DNA of 32,646 bases from Flavobacteriaceae bacterium (GCA_013001285.1 JABDMU010000068.1:1-32646), one strand, 5' to 3'. Positions 1-9,213 are shown, counted from the stretch's first letter. The notes: generated by a model not told the origin, from the letters alone. Program-made: numbers and translations.

Positions 1-85
1 CTTGTACAGCAACCCAAATTTTAAATAAAATTTACTTTTTTGACATTTCAATTTTATAAAGTAAACTTTATAAAATCTTATTTAC

Positions 86-116
86 AAAAAAAGCCAAACA
101 CATTCGTATTTGGCTT
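86..116 (-). terminator. terminator downstream of initiator tRNA
   Basis: An 8-bp perfect stem (AAGCCAAA at 91-98, TTTGGCTT at 109-116) with a 10-base loop is followed on the minus strand by a run of T. This is a classic intrinsic terminator shape placed right after the tRNA. Confidence 0.75.
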
Positions 117-120
117 GTTG

Positions 121-193
<73 letters not shown>

Positions 194-204
194 ATATAGG
201 ATTG

Positions 205-234
205 CAAATATACAACCCTTTTTAATTTCTACAA
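205..234 (-). promoter_or_regulatory. Bacteroidota-type promoter of the initiator tRNA
   Basis: On the minus strand the sequence reads TTG, 19 bases, then TATATTTG, a full match to the Bacteroidota -33/-7 consensus TTG-N19-TAnnTTTG. The -7 box lies about 11 bases upstream of the tRNA 5' end. Promoter activity is inferred from the match and position. Confidence 0.6.
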
Positions 235-246
235 GAATAATAGCAT

Positions 247-284
247 AAAAAAATACCGCTTCAATTACGAAGCGGTATTTTAAA
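247..284 (-). terminator. terminator downstream of the LRR protein gene
   Basis: A 12-bp perfect stem (251-262 with 269-280, core TACCGCTTC/GAAGCGGTA) and 6-base loop is flanked by A and T runs. It lies about 20 bases beyond the stop of the leucine-rich-repeat gene and ends its transcript. The flanking runs would allow it to work in both directions. Confidence 0.8.
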
Positions 285-303
285 AACTATAATAAAAGAA
301 ACG

Positions 304-1206
304 TTAATCGGTATTTGCAACTGCTGTATTTTCAGCGTCTTTCAAATTCTTATATTCGTATTGATACAATTTTGGAAATGCTTGTCCTAAAGCAACAAAA
401 TCGCCTTCAAGGTCATTGTTATTCAACATTAAAACCTCAAGATTTTCTAATTTTCTTAATTCATTTGGCACCGTACCATAAAACAAGTTATCTGATAAGG
501 TCAATTCGGTTAATTCTGTCAACTCACCTAAAAGTGTTGGAATACCACCAAATAATTTGTTATCAAACAACCCTAAACGTTCAAGACTTCCAAGATCTTT
601 TATAGTATCAGGAATTTTTCCAGAAAACGAATTACTGCTTAAGAGCAGAACTTTCAAATTTACCAATGATCCGATTTCAGATGGAATTTGTCCAACTAAA
701 TTATTGTTATACAATTCTAATTGTTCAAGACGTACCATGCCAGAAATTGCTTTTGGAAGTTCACCTTCAAAATTATTCATAAATAAAATTAAAGATTCCA
801 GCTTTGTTAATTCACCCAGAACATTTGGTAAGGTACCTACAAGTTTATTGAAGGCCAGATTCAAATGTTTTAAGTTTTTTAATTCACCAATAGTATTCGG
901 TAATGTACCCGAAATTTCGTTCCTGAATAAATTTAGACTCTCTAAGAACTTAAGGTCACTTAATTGATAAGGTAATTCCCCTTTCAAATTATTATAACTC
1001 AAATCAATACCAACTACATGATCGTTCTTTACTGTGACACCATTCCATGTAGAAACGGGATCATCTAAATTCCAATCGGTAGTCCAATTGTTTCCTTCTG
1101 TAGCATTATAAAGCGCAAAAAGTGCTTCTTTTTCTTGGTTCGGGATGCTGCAAAATGCTAATGCATAAGACAGACATAACAGGGTAGTCAATAATAGGTT
1201 TTTCAT
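304..1206 (-). CDS. secreted leucine-rich-repeat protein
   Basis: This 300-residue protein begins with a Sec signal peptide (hydrophobic residues about 3-17, ending near ALAFCS). An N-terminal cap region of the plant type follows (ATEGNNWTTDWN...WNGVTV, about 34-60). Eight or so repeats of about 24 residues then fit LxxLxxLxLxxNxLxGxIPxxLGxL. LRR proteins are binding scaffolds, so the role is probably recognition of another protein or a glycan outside the inner membrane, but no ligand can be inferred. The C terminus is charged and Asn/Ala-rich. I see no type IX secretion C-terminal domain and no transmembrane anchor. It is monocistronic, with its own promoter and terminator. The family is certain; the specific role is not. 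Confidence 0.9.
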   Translation of the reverse strand: MKNLLLTTLLCLSYALAFCSIPNQEKEALFALYNATEGNNWTTDWNLDDPVSTWNGVTVKNDHVVGIDLSYNNLKGELPYQLSDLKFLESLNLFRNEISGTLPNTIGELKNLKHLNLAFNKLVGTLPNVLGELTKLESLILFMNNFEGELPKAISGMVRLEQLELYNNNLVGQIPSEIGSLVNLKVLLLSSNSFSGKIPDTIKDLGSLERLGLFDNKLFGGIPTLLGELTELTELTLSDNLFYGTVPNELRKLENLEVLMLNNNDLEGDFVALGQAFPKLYQYEYKNLKDAENTAVANTD

Positions 1207-1240
1207 AAATGTAGATTTAGTAGGGGGCGTAAATCAGATA

Positions 1241-1271
1241 CGAACATATTGATTATTGGTTAATGTTCCAA
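1241..1271 (-). promoter_or_regulatory. probable promoter of the LRR gene
   Basis: On the minus strand TTG is separated by 20 bases from TATGTTCG, which matches TAnnTTTG at 7 of 8 positions. It lies about 35 bases upstream of the start codon. Function is inferred from the pattern only. Confidence 0.4.
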
Positions 1272-1342
1272 TTTTAATCGTTGAACAACATTGGTGTAAG
1301 AAATTATTTACTTTTACGGCGGTTTTTCATCGATGTTTTGGC

Positions 1343-1528
1343 CTATTGTTCAATATTCAATGCCGAAAAACTTATAATACTACCATTTTCGCATTCAATA
1401 TTCAAACTAATAGGATTGCAACACACCTCACAATCTTCTATATATTCTTGTCGCTCCTGGCTGGTATCAACGAGCATTGATATTTTCTCCCAGCAATATG
1501 GGCAGATAAAAAAATGCAGCTCATTCAT
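1343..1528 (-). CDS. CPxCG motif-containing cysteine-rich small protein
   Basis: This 61-residue protein has a CPYC pair near the N terminus (residues 9-12) and a second cluster CEVCCNP (about 33-39). The two pairs would form a small zinc ribbon. This arrangement matches the CPxCG cysteine-rich family (Pfam Cys_rich_CPXG), whose function is unknown. There is no signal peptide, so it is probably cytoplasmic. The start codon lies 15 bases after the stop of the TolC-like gene, so it is probably the last gene of the efflux operon, although a functional link to efflux is not established. I found no clear terminator in the following 135 bases. Confidence 0.8.
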   Translation of the reverse strand: MNELHFFICPYCWEKISMLVDTSQERQEYIEDCEVCCNPISLNIECENGSIISFSALNIEQ

Positions 1529-1543
1529 ATACTATTATTTCTG

Positions 1544-2869
1544 CTAGAATTCAATATTTAATAGTTCACCGCTAAGTTGAAGCACAAGAAGTTCGGCAAT
1601 TTTAGCGTCATATTTGGCACGATTCCTATTGATCTCAGAATTGAGTAGATTGAGCTGAGCCTGTCGGAACTCGATAGAAGTCACCTGACCAATTTTAAAT
1701 TGTTCCTCAGTACGTTCAAAATTATTTTTGGAGGTGATGATATTACTTTCCTGGACATAATAAATACTGAGTTTGTTTTGATAATCATCCCATGCTTTGT
1801 TAAATTCAGTTTCAATTGTTAAAAGCAACTCATCTTTCTGCAGCATTTGGTTCTCTAACTCGATATTAGCATTTTTTACACGGGTAATTGTGCCACCACC
1901 ATCAAATAGATTCCAACTAAGATTGACGCCGGCAGAAAGGCCTGTATTTGTTGACCCAGCAACAAATGAAGCTGCATTGTTATTGTTTTTATTCCATCCG
2001 TAGGTTCCGGTCAATCCAATTGTTGGAAGATAACTGGAAGCATTCAATTTTACATTGTATTCGCTTAAACTTATTGACCTATCAATTTGAGATAGAGCGA
2101 CGTTGTTTGTTTTTGCTTTCTGAAGCAATTCGTTTCTATTTAATTGCATCAAAAAAGTTACGAGTGTATCGACCTCAAAATTATTTACAGGGGGACTTCC
2201 TAAAACCACGCCCAAATCTCGTTTAGAATTATTGAGCTGTTGCGACGCATTCATAACATTTATACTGTCATTATTAATATCTACCTGAGCATTGAGAACG
2301 GCTAATTTTGAGCTCTGTCCGTATTCGAACTGGTACTCTGCTCTAGTCAATCTATTTTTGGAGATCCTTAATGTTTCTGCCAGAGCGCGTTCATTCTCGC
2401 TCTGTTGTGCGACTGTATAATAAACGGTAAGCAATTGCGCTATGGTATTCTCTATGGTCTCCCTCGCTTGTAATTCTGAAAGCTGGTATTGTTCCTTTAA
2501 TATTTTATAATTATAACGTCTTCCAAGTCCGTCAAACAAGGTGTAATTCAAATTAAGACCCGCATTATAGCGCGAACTTTCGGCACCATTTAATGTCGTG
2601 ACGTCACCATTTGCGAATTCAGCCTCGGTGTTATCGCGATTATAAGTTGCTCCGGCATTAGCACTTAGGGATGGTAAATACCCAGAATTTAAAATATTGG
2701 TGTTGTTCTCTGCAATTTTAATATTATTGTTAGAAATTTTTACACCGTAATTATTTTCTAATGCAATTGCAATAGCCTCAGACTTCAGCAACACTTGTTG
2801 TGAAAATAGAGGTGTGATAAACAAGGCAAACACCCAAAAACTTAATGTGCTATATTTCATTTTCTTCAT
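1544..2869 (-). CDS. TolC-family outer-membrane efflux channel
   Basis: This 441-residue protein starts with a signal peptide (MKKMKYSTLSFWVFALFI...FSQ) and contains two outer-membrane efflux protein (OEP) repeats. Each has long, Gln/Asn/Ala-rich amphipathic helices and short strands such as NLNYTLFDG and NLSWNLFDG, which mark the two beta-barrel segments of each TolC protomer. TolC-type trimers form a barrel in the outer membrane and an alpha-helical tunnel in the periplasm that docks onto an RND pump. The start overlaps the last 20 bases of the pump gene, implying translational coupling. A second in-frame ATG three codons later is equally possible. The substrate is unknown. Confidence 0.93.
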   Translation of the reverse strand: MKKMKYSTLSFWVFALFITPLFSQQVLLKSEAIAIALENNYGVKISNNNIKIAENNTNILNSGYLPSLSANAGATYNRDNTEAEFANGDVTTLNGAESSRYNAGLNLNYTLFDGLGRRYNYKILKEQYQLSELQARETIENTIAQLLTVYYTVAQQSENERALAETLRISKNRLTRAEYQFEYGQSSKLAVLNAQVDINNDSINVMNASQQLNNSKRDLGVVLGSPPVNNFEVDTLVTFLMQLNRNELLQKAKTNNVALSQIDRSISLSEYNVKLNASSYLPTIGLTGTYGWNKNNNNAASFVAGSTNTGLSAGVNLSWNLFDGGGTITRVKNANIELENQMLQKDELLLTIETEFNKAWDDYQNKLSIYYVQESNIITSKNNFERTEEQFKIGQVTSIEFRQAQLNLLNSEINRNRAKYDAKIAELLVLQLSGELLNIEF

Positions 2870-5800
2870 TTTGTTCTTTTATGGCACGTTCAACTTCTTC
2901 TTTTGTGACCTTCTTCCCTGTTGCAAGCCATTTGCTGCGCGTTTTGATATCATTACTAAACGCTAGAAAAATGGGTAATACCAACAGGGTTAACACGGTA
3001 GCATAACCAATTCCGAAAGAGATTGATATTGCCATTGGTTTCAAGAATTGTGCTTGACGACTCTTTTCCAAAAGCAAAGGAGCAAGTCCGGCAATTGTGG
3101 TAAGCGATGTGAGGAATATGGCTCTAAAACGAGATTTTCCAGCAGCCTTCAACGCCTCATCAAAATTTAAACCGGAGCGCAATTGTTTATTGAACTTCCC
3201 AATAAGTACAAGACCATCATTAACCATAATTCCGATGAGTGCAATAATTCCTAATAAGGATAAAATATTCACTGGGAATCCTAAAATAAAATGTCCCCAA
3301 GCCACTGCGGTTAAACTAAACGGCACTAACAATAGCAACAGCAAAGGCTGGCTATAACTTCGGAATGTAAATGCGATAGTAATATATATAAGTACCAAAA
3401 TAATACCTCCAGCGCTTCTTAACGAATCATTCAGTCGCGTCGCTTCCCTGTTCTGGCCTTCAAAAGATGCTGTGATGGTTGGGTATTTCGATTGAAGATC
3501 TGGAATAAAAGTACCTTTTATTTCATCTAAAATATCTGTGCTACTCGTACTCGGATCCTTGAGATCTGCAGAAACTTGAATTTCTCTTCGACCCTCTAAA
3601 TGATTGATCGCCACATCACCTCTAATGATCGAATAGGTAGCTATATCGGATAGCGCCACCCTTTCGCCACTAGGGGTTAAAATTCTCATATCATCGAGAT
3701 TAGCAATTGAAGATCGGTTCTCTTTGTCATAACGTACCCAAACCCTTATCTCATCTTGACCTCTTTGAAATCGTTGTGCTTGTGCACCGAAGAATCCAGA
3801 TCTGATCTGACTCATAATTGTTCGCAGATCTAAACCTAATAAATAGGCACTCTCTTTAAGTTCTAAGCGAATTTCTTTGATCCCGGCCGGATCATTATCC
3901 TCTACATCTTTTAGCAAGGGATTCGAATTTAAATAATCCTTCAGCTCAATTTTCGCCGCCTTCAGTTCATCGATATTATTACTTAGAAGGGATACCGAAA
4001 CCGGGCTTCCTCCAAAATTACCGCCAAATCCAAAGATAAGACGCTCTGTACCTATTACCGGACCTACTAATTCTCGCAGTCGGTTTGACACTAAAAACGA
4101 ATTGATCTCATCTGGTCTTTCCTCTCCTGGCAACATATTAATAACGAGTCGCGCACTTGAGGCTCCATTAATTGTTTTAATGGTATTCTCGAATAATTCC
4201 TTATCAGTGCCTTTCAAATACTTTTCGGTGAACTCCTGATTGACGATATGAGATTTTTCTTCAATTAGTGAGATGATAGAGTCTGTGATCTTAACATTAG
4301 TACCGTTGGGCATATCCAATTCAACAGAAACCGTATCACTTGCGATTGAAGGAAACAAGGTCACGCCAATTATGCCACCACCAATAGAACCGAATGTTAA
4401 AATAAGTAGCGCAATAAAAAAGCCTAATGATAGCATTTTAAATTCCAGCACAAAGTTTAATGTAGGAGCATAAAGTTTATCTCTTAAAAACACCATCACC
4501 TTATCGCCATAGGTATTAATTCCACGCATTTTTGCGAAGAATTTTTTGATTTGAGACGGATTCTCTTCAAGTTTTTGTTTTCTTAAGGCTTTTGAATGTG
4601 CCAAATGGGCTGGTAAGATGATCAATGCCTCAATTAATGATACTGCCAATGTGAGCATTACAATAACGGAGACTTCCCCAAAAAACTCACCTATCCTACT
4701 GTCTAAAAATAAGAAGGTTGAAAATGCGAGTAAGGTGGTTATAATTGCTGAAACCACTGGTGGGATAACCTCCATGGTACCATCTATAGCCGAATCAACA
4801 GGTGATTTACCCATTTCATGATGTTGGAAAATGTTTTCAGCAATTACTATACCGTCATCTACCAAAATACCTATTACGATGATCATGCCAAAGAGCGAGA
4901 GCACATTGATGGTCACATCAAATTGACCGGCAAAAATAAACATCCCTAAAAAGGAGATTGGCAAACCAAATGCCACCCAAAAAGCCAAGCGCGTGTTTAA
5001 GAAAATTGACAAAAATATCAGAACCAGAAGGACTCCGGCAAGTGCGTTTTCAGCTAATAATTTAGTACGTTGGTTTAATGTAATTGACAAATCTCTTACA
5101 ACGCTCAACTGAACATTATTGTATTTCTGGTTGTAATCTTCAATATAGTCCTTTACCGCATCTGCAGATGATATTAAATCTTCATTATTCGTACTGGTTA
5201 CCGTAATGTCTACTGATAATTCATCATTGAAATACGTAGCACGTGGTGTTTCAGAAAACCGATCTCTTACTTCAGCAATATCTTTTAATCGTACGACTTT
5301 ACCATCAGGATTTGCTCTTATAATGATATGAGATAGCTCATCGCCATAATAGGATCTGTTATTTGCCCTAATGAGATATTCTTCAGCATCTGTCTTAATA
5401 TTACCACCTGTCACGAGGATATTAGATGAACTCACTGCCTGAGCCACATCATTGAAAGTGAGATTATAGGCTAATAAATTTGCTTCGTTCACTGCTACTT
5501 CAATCTCTTCATCCGGAAAACCAGAAATGGTAATTTGAGAAATCCCATCAATACCTCTCAGGTCATTTTCAATTTGCCTGCCTATTTGCTTTAATGTCTT
5601 TAATGGAATGTCTTTTCCACTAATTGCAAAACTAATAGTTTGCCTAATGGCTTCTTGCTTTGCAACCACAAGAGGCTCCATTCCTGTGGGGAAACTTGGA
5701 ACGCGATCTACCGCATTCTTTACTTCAAGAAGCATAAAATCGATATTCTCTCCTTTTTCAATTTCAACAGTAATGGTTCCGCTGTTTTCACGCGCTACAG

Positions 5801-6047
5801 AAGTCACACGATCAATCCCTTTTAATCCTTTGAGGTTATCTTCAATTTGCAGCACAATTCCTTCTTCAATTTCTTGAGGAGAAGCACCAGGATAAATAAT
5901 ATTTACATTGATGATCTTTGAATCAACTAAAGGAAAAAACGATGATTTCAAAGACAACATGCCAATGATCCCAAAAATGAAAAATGCTAGTATGACGACA
6001 TTAACGGCAACATGATATCTAATAAAAAAGCTTATGACCTTTCTCAT
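2850..6047 (-). CDS. RND-family efflux pump, inner-membrane transporter (AcrB-like)
   Basis: This 1065-residue protein has the usual length and duplicated topology of hydrophobe/amphiphile RND pumps: one membrane helix at residues about 9-30, a large periplasmic loop, a block of five or more helices, and then the repeat. The proton-relay pair is visible as Asp-Asp in GILVDDGIVIAEN (about 392-404). The matching second-half helix reads GIMVNDGLVLIGKFNK, with Asn where AcrB has its essential Lys, a substitution seen in many non-AcrB RND subfamilies. The pump exports a substrate by proton antiport through the adaptor and channel encoded on either side. It starts one base after the adaptor stop and overlaps the channel gene. 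The CusA methionine relay is not evident, so drugs or amphiphiles are more likely substrates than metals. Confidence 0.95.
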   Translation of the reverse strand: MRKVISFFIRYHVAVNVVILAFFIFGIIGMLSLKSSFFPLVDSKIINVNIIYPGASPQEIEEGIVLQIEDNLKGLKGIDRVTSVARENSGTITVEIEKGENIDFMLLEVKNAVDRVPSFPTGMEPLVVAKQEAIRQTISFAISGKDIPLKTLKQIGRQIENDLRGIDGISQITISGFPDEEIEVAVNEANLLAYNLTFNDVAQAVSSSNILVTGGNIKTDAEEYLIRANNRSYYGDELSHIIIRANPDGKVVRLKDIAEVRDRFSETPRATYFNDELSVDITVTSTNNEDLISSADAVKDYIEDYNQKYNNVQLSVVRDLSITLNQRTKLLAENALAGVLLVLIFLSIFLNTRLAFWVAFGLPISFLGMFIFAGQFDVTINVLSLFGMIIVIGILVDDGIVIAENIFQHHEMGKSPVDSAIDGTMEVIPPVVSAIITTLLAFSTFLFLDSRIGEFFGEVSVIVMLTLAVSLIEALIILPAHLAHSKALRKQKLEENPSQIKKFFAKMRGINTYGDKVMVFLRDKLYAPTLNFVLEFKMLSLGFFIALLILTFGSIGGGIIGVTLFPSIASDTVSVELDMPNGTNVKITDSIISLIEEKSHIVNQEFTEKYLKGTDKELFENTIKTINGASSARLVINMLPGEERPDEINSFLVSNRLRELVGPVIGTERLIFGFGGNFGGSPVSVSLLSNNIDELKAAKIELKDYLNSNPLLKDVEDNDPAGIKEIRLELKESAYLLGLDLRTIMSQIRSGFFGAQAQRFQRGQDEIRVWVRYDKENRSSIANLDDMRILTPSGERVALSDIATYSIIRGDVAINHLEGRREIQVSADLKDPSTSSTDILDEIKGTFIPDLQSKYPTITASFEGQNREATRLNDSLRSAGGIILVLIYITIAFTFRSYSQPLLLLLLVPFSLTAVAWGHFILGFPVNILSLLGIIALIGIMVNDGLVLIGKFNKQLRSGLNFDEALKAAGKSRFRAIFLTSLTTIAGLAPLLLEKSRQAQFLKPMAISISFGIGYATVLTLLVLPIFLAFSNDIKTRSKWLATGKKVTKEEVERAIKEQNEENEI

Positions 6048-6048
6048 C

Positions 6049-7176
6049 TTAGTTATTGTTTGGAGTTGGCTCTACATATTGCTTCACAAGCATTCCAGCA
6101 TATGCTCCTGGTACAGGACGAGATAAAATGACCGTACCGTTGGGCACATTTTTTAAAACCACTTTCGTCGATCCAAAAAAGACGGGTTCAACCGGTAAAA
6201 CATCAAGAATAGAATCCTTTACCACAAATACCTCATTATTCTCAAGTAGTAAATTTCTATTGATCTCAATGGCATTTTCTTCTTGTTTAGCATCGAGTTG
6301 CGCTTCAAGGAACATGCCTTCTTTTAAATCTTTACTGGTGATCTCAATATAGGCCGTTACCGTTTGGGTTGCTGGATCAATACTTCCATTAACTCGGGAT
6401 ACCTTACCTGAATAGGTTTCGGTTTTCTCAAGGTTATTTAGACGTACCTTTTCACCAACTTTCAACAGGCTTGCATAGTTTTTACTCAAAGCAACTTCCA
6501 TTTCATAAACTGAAGGATCAATAAAGGTTCCCAGTTTTTGTCCGTTACGAATTAAAGATCCTTCGGTAACCAAAGCTTCAGTAACAATGCCATTAAACGG
6601 TGCAGAAATGTTGTATTTCGACAATCGTTGCTCCAAATTCTTGACATTGTAATAATTGGAAATAATACCGCGACCCGTAATAAAATAGTTTTCTTTTTCT
6701 GAAGTCGTATCTGGCAGTTTTGGTGTAGCTTTATTTAAATCGAATCCGTTGAGATAGGCTTCCCATTTAGGAAACACATCCGGAAAATCAAGTCGAAGAT
6801 CCGGTAAAATTGCAGCTATGGAATTATAGAGATTACTTTTAGCTGATTGCACGCTTGCGTAAAACTCCGAAGCATCTATCCTAATAATGGTCTGACCTCT
6901 TTGATAAGTTTGACCTGGTCTGAATAACTTATTCCCAGATCTAAAGATGCCTTGTACTTCCGAAAACAATTCAACGCGACGCTTTGCTGTTAAGCTCCCG
7001 TTAGAAGGGATCACGATTTGAACCGTTTGGTTTTGAACTGTATCGGTAAAAACTGTTTTTACAACTTTGGCCGGAACTGGTCTCGGCTTGGTTTTATTAT
7101 CAATAAGTGATTTGGCAATATAAAAGGACCCTACTATAAGTAGAATCCCTAATATTGAGAGTATTACTTTTCTCAT
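6049..7176 (-). CDS. RND efflux periplasmic adaptor (HlyD/membrane-fusion family)
   Basis: This 375-residue protein has an N-terminal membrane anchor (residues about 4-25) and then a split biotinyl-lipoyl-like domain (SNGSLTAKRRVELFSEVQG at the front, and NISAPFNGIVTEALVTEGSLI after the helical part). A beta-barrel region follows (SGKVSRVNGSIDPATQTV). This is the standard adaptor architecture joining the inner-membrane pump to TolC. The helical hairpin is relatively long, with a poorly conserved insert (about 125-165). It is the first gene of the operon adaptor-pump-channel, followed after one base by the pump gene. Substrate is not predictable. Confidence 0.93.
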   Translation of the reverse strand: MRKVILSILGILLIVGSFYIAKSLIDNKTKPRPVPAKVVKTVFTDTVQNQTVQIVIPSNGSLTAKRRVELFSEVQGIFRSGNKLFRPGQTYQRGQTIIRIDASEFYASVQSAKSNLYNSIAAILPDLRLDFPDVFPKWEAYLNGFDLNKATPKLPDTTSEKENYFITGRGIISNYYNVKNLEQRLSKYNISAPFNGIVTEALVTEGSLIRNGQKLGTFIDPSVYEMEVALSKNYASLLKVGEKVRLNNLEKTETYSGKVSRVNGSIDPATQTVTAYIEITSKDLKEGMFLEAQLDAKQEENAIEINRNLLLENNEVFVVKDSILDVLPVEPVFFGSTKVVLKNVPNGTVILSRPVPGAYAGMLVKQYVEPTPNNN

Positions 7177-7202
7177 TAATTGAAATTTTGATGGTCAAGA
7201 AG

Positions 7203-7210
7203 CAAAATTA
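7203..7210 (-). promoter_or_regulatory. possible -7 box of the RND efflux operon
   Basis: The minus strand reads TAATTTTG, a full match to TAnnTTTG, 27 bases upstream of the adaptor start codon. I could not find a good TTG -33 element at the proper distance, so this is tentative. Confidence 0.3.
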
Positions 7211-7256
7211 GAGATTAGTATGACGTAACACGTTAATAAAAGCATAAAAATTGAAA

Positions 7257-9167
7257 TCAATTCAATTTGTCGATGGCCTCATTTTTAGCTTCCCATTCCA
7301 TCATCAATTTATCTAAGGTTTTTTTCTTGTCCTGGTAGTGATCAAAGAATTTTGGATCGGAAACTGTCTCATCATAATTTGTTGCTAAAGCAACGTCCCA
7401 TTCTTTTATCTCCTTCTCGATCTGGGTGATTTGCGATTCGATCTTACTTAATTTATTGTTGAGGGACTTTAATTTTTTTTGATCTTCGTAGGACTGCTTA
7501 TTATTTTTTTCAACCTTGATCTTTTCAACTTCGGTTTTTTTCTCTGCCTCTCTCAAAGTTTCATAATTGCGTTGCTCCAAGTAAAAATTGATATCGCCTA
7601 AATATTCCTTGATATGTTTGTCCTTGAATTCATAAACCACATTGGTAAGGCCTTGCAAAAAATCACGATCATGAGAAACAAGGATCAATGTGCCTTCAAA
7701 TCGTTTAAGGGCTTCCTTTAGTACCATTTTCGATTTGATATCGAGATGATTTGTTGGCTCATCCATGACAAGAACATTCAAGGGCTGAAGTAACAACTTT
7801 GCCAATGCCAATCGGTTTCGTTCACCACCTGATAGTACTTTCACGTATTTATCGACCTCATCTCCTCTAAATAAAAAAGAGCCCAGAATATCTCTTACTT
7901 TCGGCCTGTTGGTTTCATTCGCCGCATCGATCATGGTATCCAAAACGGTTTTAGAGCCATCCAGATATTCGGCCTGATTCTGTGCGAAGTATCCAATTTG
8001 CACGTTGTGCCCTAATTTTAAATGGCCTTTATGTTCGATCTCACCAACGATGATCTTTGCCAAAGTCGATTTTCCTTGACCATTTTGCCCAACAAAAGCG
8101 GTTTTACTATCGCGTTCGATCTTAAGATCTACATGTTCCAGCACCTGCAGATCATCATAATTTTTTGAGATGTTCTCCATTTCAATAACCACCTTTCCAG
8201 GTGTGACCGAGATGGGAAAATTAAGTGTCATGACACTATGGTCATCTTCATCAACCTCAATCCGATCCATTTTATCCAATTTCTTTATAAGCGATTGGGC
8301 CATGGTGGCTTTTGATGCTTTTGCTCTAAACTTCTCAATAAGCTTTTCGGTTTGTTCAATTTGTTTTTGTTGATTCTTTTGAGATGCTAATTGTTGTTCG
8401 CGGATCTCCTGACGCAATACTAAATATTTTGAATATGGTTTGTTGTAATCGTATATGCGTCCAAGTGAAATTTCGATGGTTCGATTTGTAATATTGTCTA
8501 AAAACATTTTATCGTGAGAAACTATGACCACTGCACCTTGATAGTTCTTTAAAAAATTTTCTAACCATATAATAGATTCAATATCTAAGTGGTTGGTAGG
8601 CTCATCTAGAAGTAAAATATCATTGTTTTGTAGCAAGAGTTTGGCCAGTTCTATACGCATTCGCCATCCACCTGAAAAGGTGTCTGTCAATTTCTCAAAA
8701 TCTTCTCTCCTGAAGCCGAGGCCTTGCAGAATTTTTTCGGTTTCTCCTTTATAATTATAACCTCCTAAGATCTCGTATTGATGTTGCACTTCATTAAGTT
8801 CAACCATCAGGTCATGATAAGATTCACTTTCATAATCAGTGCGTTCCACCAATTGATGATTGATGTCATCAATTTTTTCTTCAACGGATTTTATCTCAGT
8901 AAAGGCTTCATAGGCTTCATCTAAAATGGTCTTCCCATAATTGAAATCGATGTCTTGTTTTAAAAAGCCAACTTTCAGTTCTTTTTCTTGTGCCACTTGC
9001 CCTGAGTCGTAATCGGTTTCCCCAGAAATGATTTTTAGAAGGGTGGATTTTCCAGCACCATTTTTACCTATGAGTCCTACCTTATCGCCTTGTTTTAAGC
9101 GGAATGAAATGTCCTCAAAAAGATAATCGCCTTGAAACGAAATGGAAAGCTTATGAATATTCAGCAT
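7257..9167 (-). CDS. ABC-F family ATPase (ribosome-associated type)
   Basis: This 636-residue protein holds two ABC ATPase domains and no membrane segment. Domain 1 has Walker A GKNGAGKST (about 35-43), signature SGGWRMRIELAK and Walker B LLLDEPTNHLD. Domain 2 has GQNGQGKST, SGGERNRLALAK and VMDEPTNHLD. A charged linker (about 235-320) joins them, and a Lys/Glu-rich C-terminal coiled coil (about 540-636) follows. This is the ABC-F plan (EttA/Uup/YheS/YdiF relatives). Members bind the ribosomal E site and rescue stalled or slow translation, and some confer antibiotic resistance. The C-terminal coiled coil favours a Uup/YdiF-like housekeeping member, but the exact subfamily cannot be told by eye. 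Confidence 0.93.
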   Translation of the reverse strand: MLNIHKLSISFQGDYLFEDISFRLKQGDKVGLIGKNGAGKSTLLKIISGETDYDSGQVAQEKELKVGFLKQDIDFNYGKTILDEAYEAFTEIKSVEEKIDDINHQLVERTDYESESYHDLMVELNEVQHQYEILGGYNYKGETEKILQGLGFRREDFEKLTDTFSGGWRMRIELAKLLLQNNDILLLDEPTNHLDIESIIWLENFLKNYQGAVVIVSHDKMFLDNITNRTIEISLGRIYDYNKPYSKYLVLRQEIREQQLASQKNQQKQIEQTEKLIEKFRAKASKATMAQSLIKKLDKMDRIEVDEDDHSVMTLNFPISVTPGKVVIEMENISKNYDDLQVLEHVDLKIERDSKTAFVGQNGQGKSTLAKIIVGEIEHKGHLKLGHNVQIGYFAQNQAEYLDGSKTVLDTMIDAANETNRPKVRDILGSFLFRGDEVDKYVKVLSGGERNRLALAKLLLQPLNVLVMDEPTNHLDIKSKMVLKEALKRFEGTLILVSHDRDFLQGLTNVVYEFKDKHIKEYLGDINFYLEQRNYETLREAEKKTEVEKIKVEKNNKQSYEDQKKLKSLNNKLSKIESQITQIEKEIKEWDVALATNYDETVSDPKFFDHYQDKKKTLDKLMMEWEAKNEAIDKLN

Positions 9168-9168
9168 T

Positions 9169-9184
9169 TGTAATAAATATTACA
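9169..9184. repeat. 16-bp inverted repeat between divergent genes
   Basis: TGTAATA, two A bases, then TATTACA forms a perfect inverted repeat. It starts two bases upstream of the ABC-F start codon, in the short region shared with the divergent DUF983 gene. It could be an operator or a hairpin in the ABC-F leader; it is also AT-rich enough to be chance. Confidence 0.5.
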
Positions 9185-9205
9185 GGAATCTTATTATTAA
9201 AAGAT

Positions 9206-9213
9206 TATTTTTG
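9206..9213 (+). promoter_or_regulatory. probable -7 box of the DUF983 gene
   Basis: TATTTTTG matches TAnnTTTG fully. It ends exactly on a GTG that could otherwise be read as an upstream start, which argues that translation begins at the ATG at 9252 instead. No convincing -33 TTG is present. Confidence 0.4.

Noticed and set aside
557-967. Plus-strand frame of 136 codons within the LRR gene
   Set aside because: It repeats with the LRR period and is the complement of the repeat array, so it is a shadow.
1256-1547. Two plus-strand frames over the CPxCG gene and its downstream gap
   Set aside because: Phe/Ile/Cys-rich composition, no family resemblance, and the minus-strand frame has a clear zinc-ribbon pattern and operon position.
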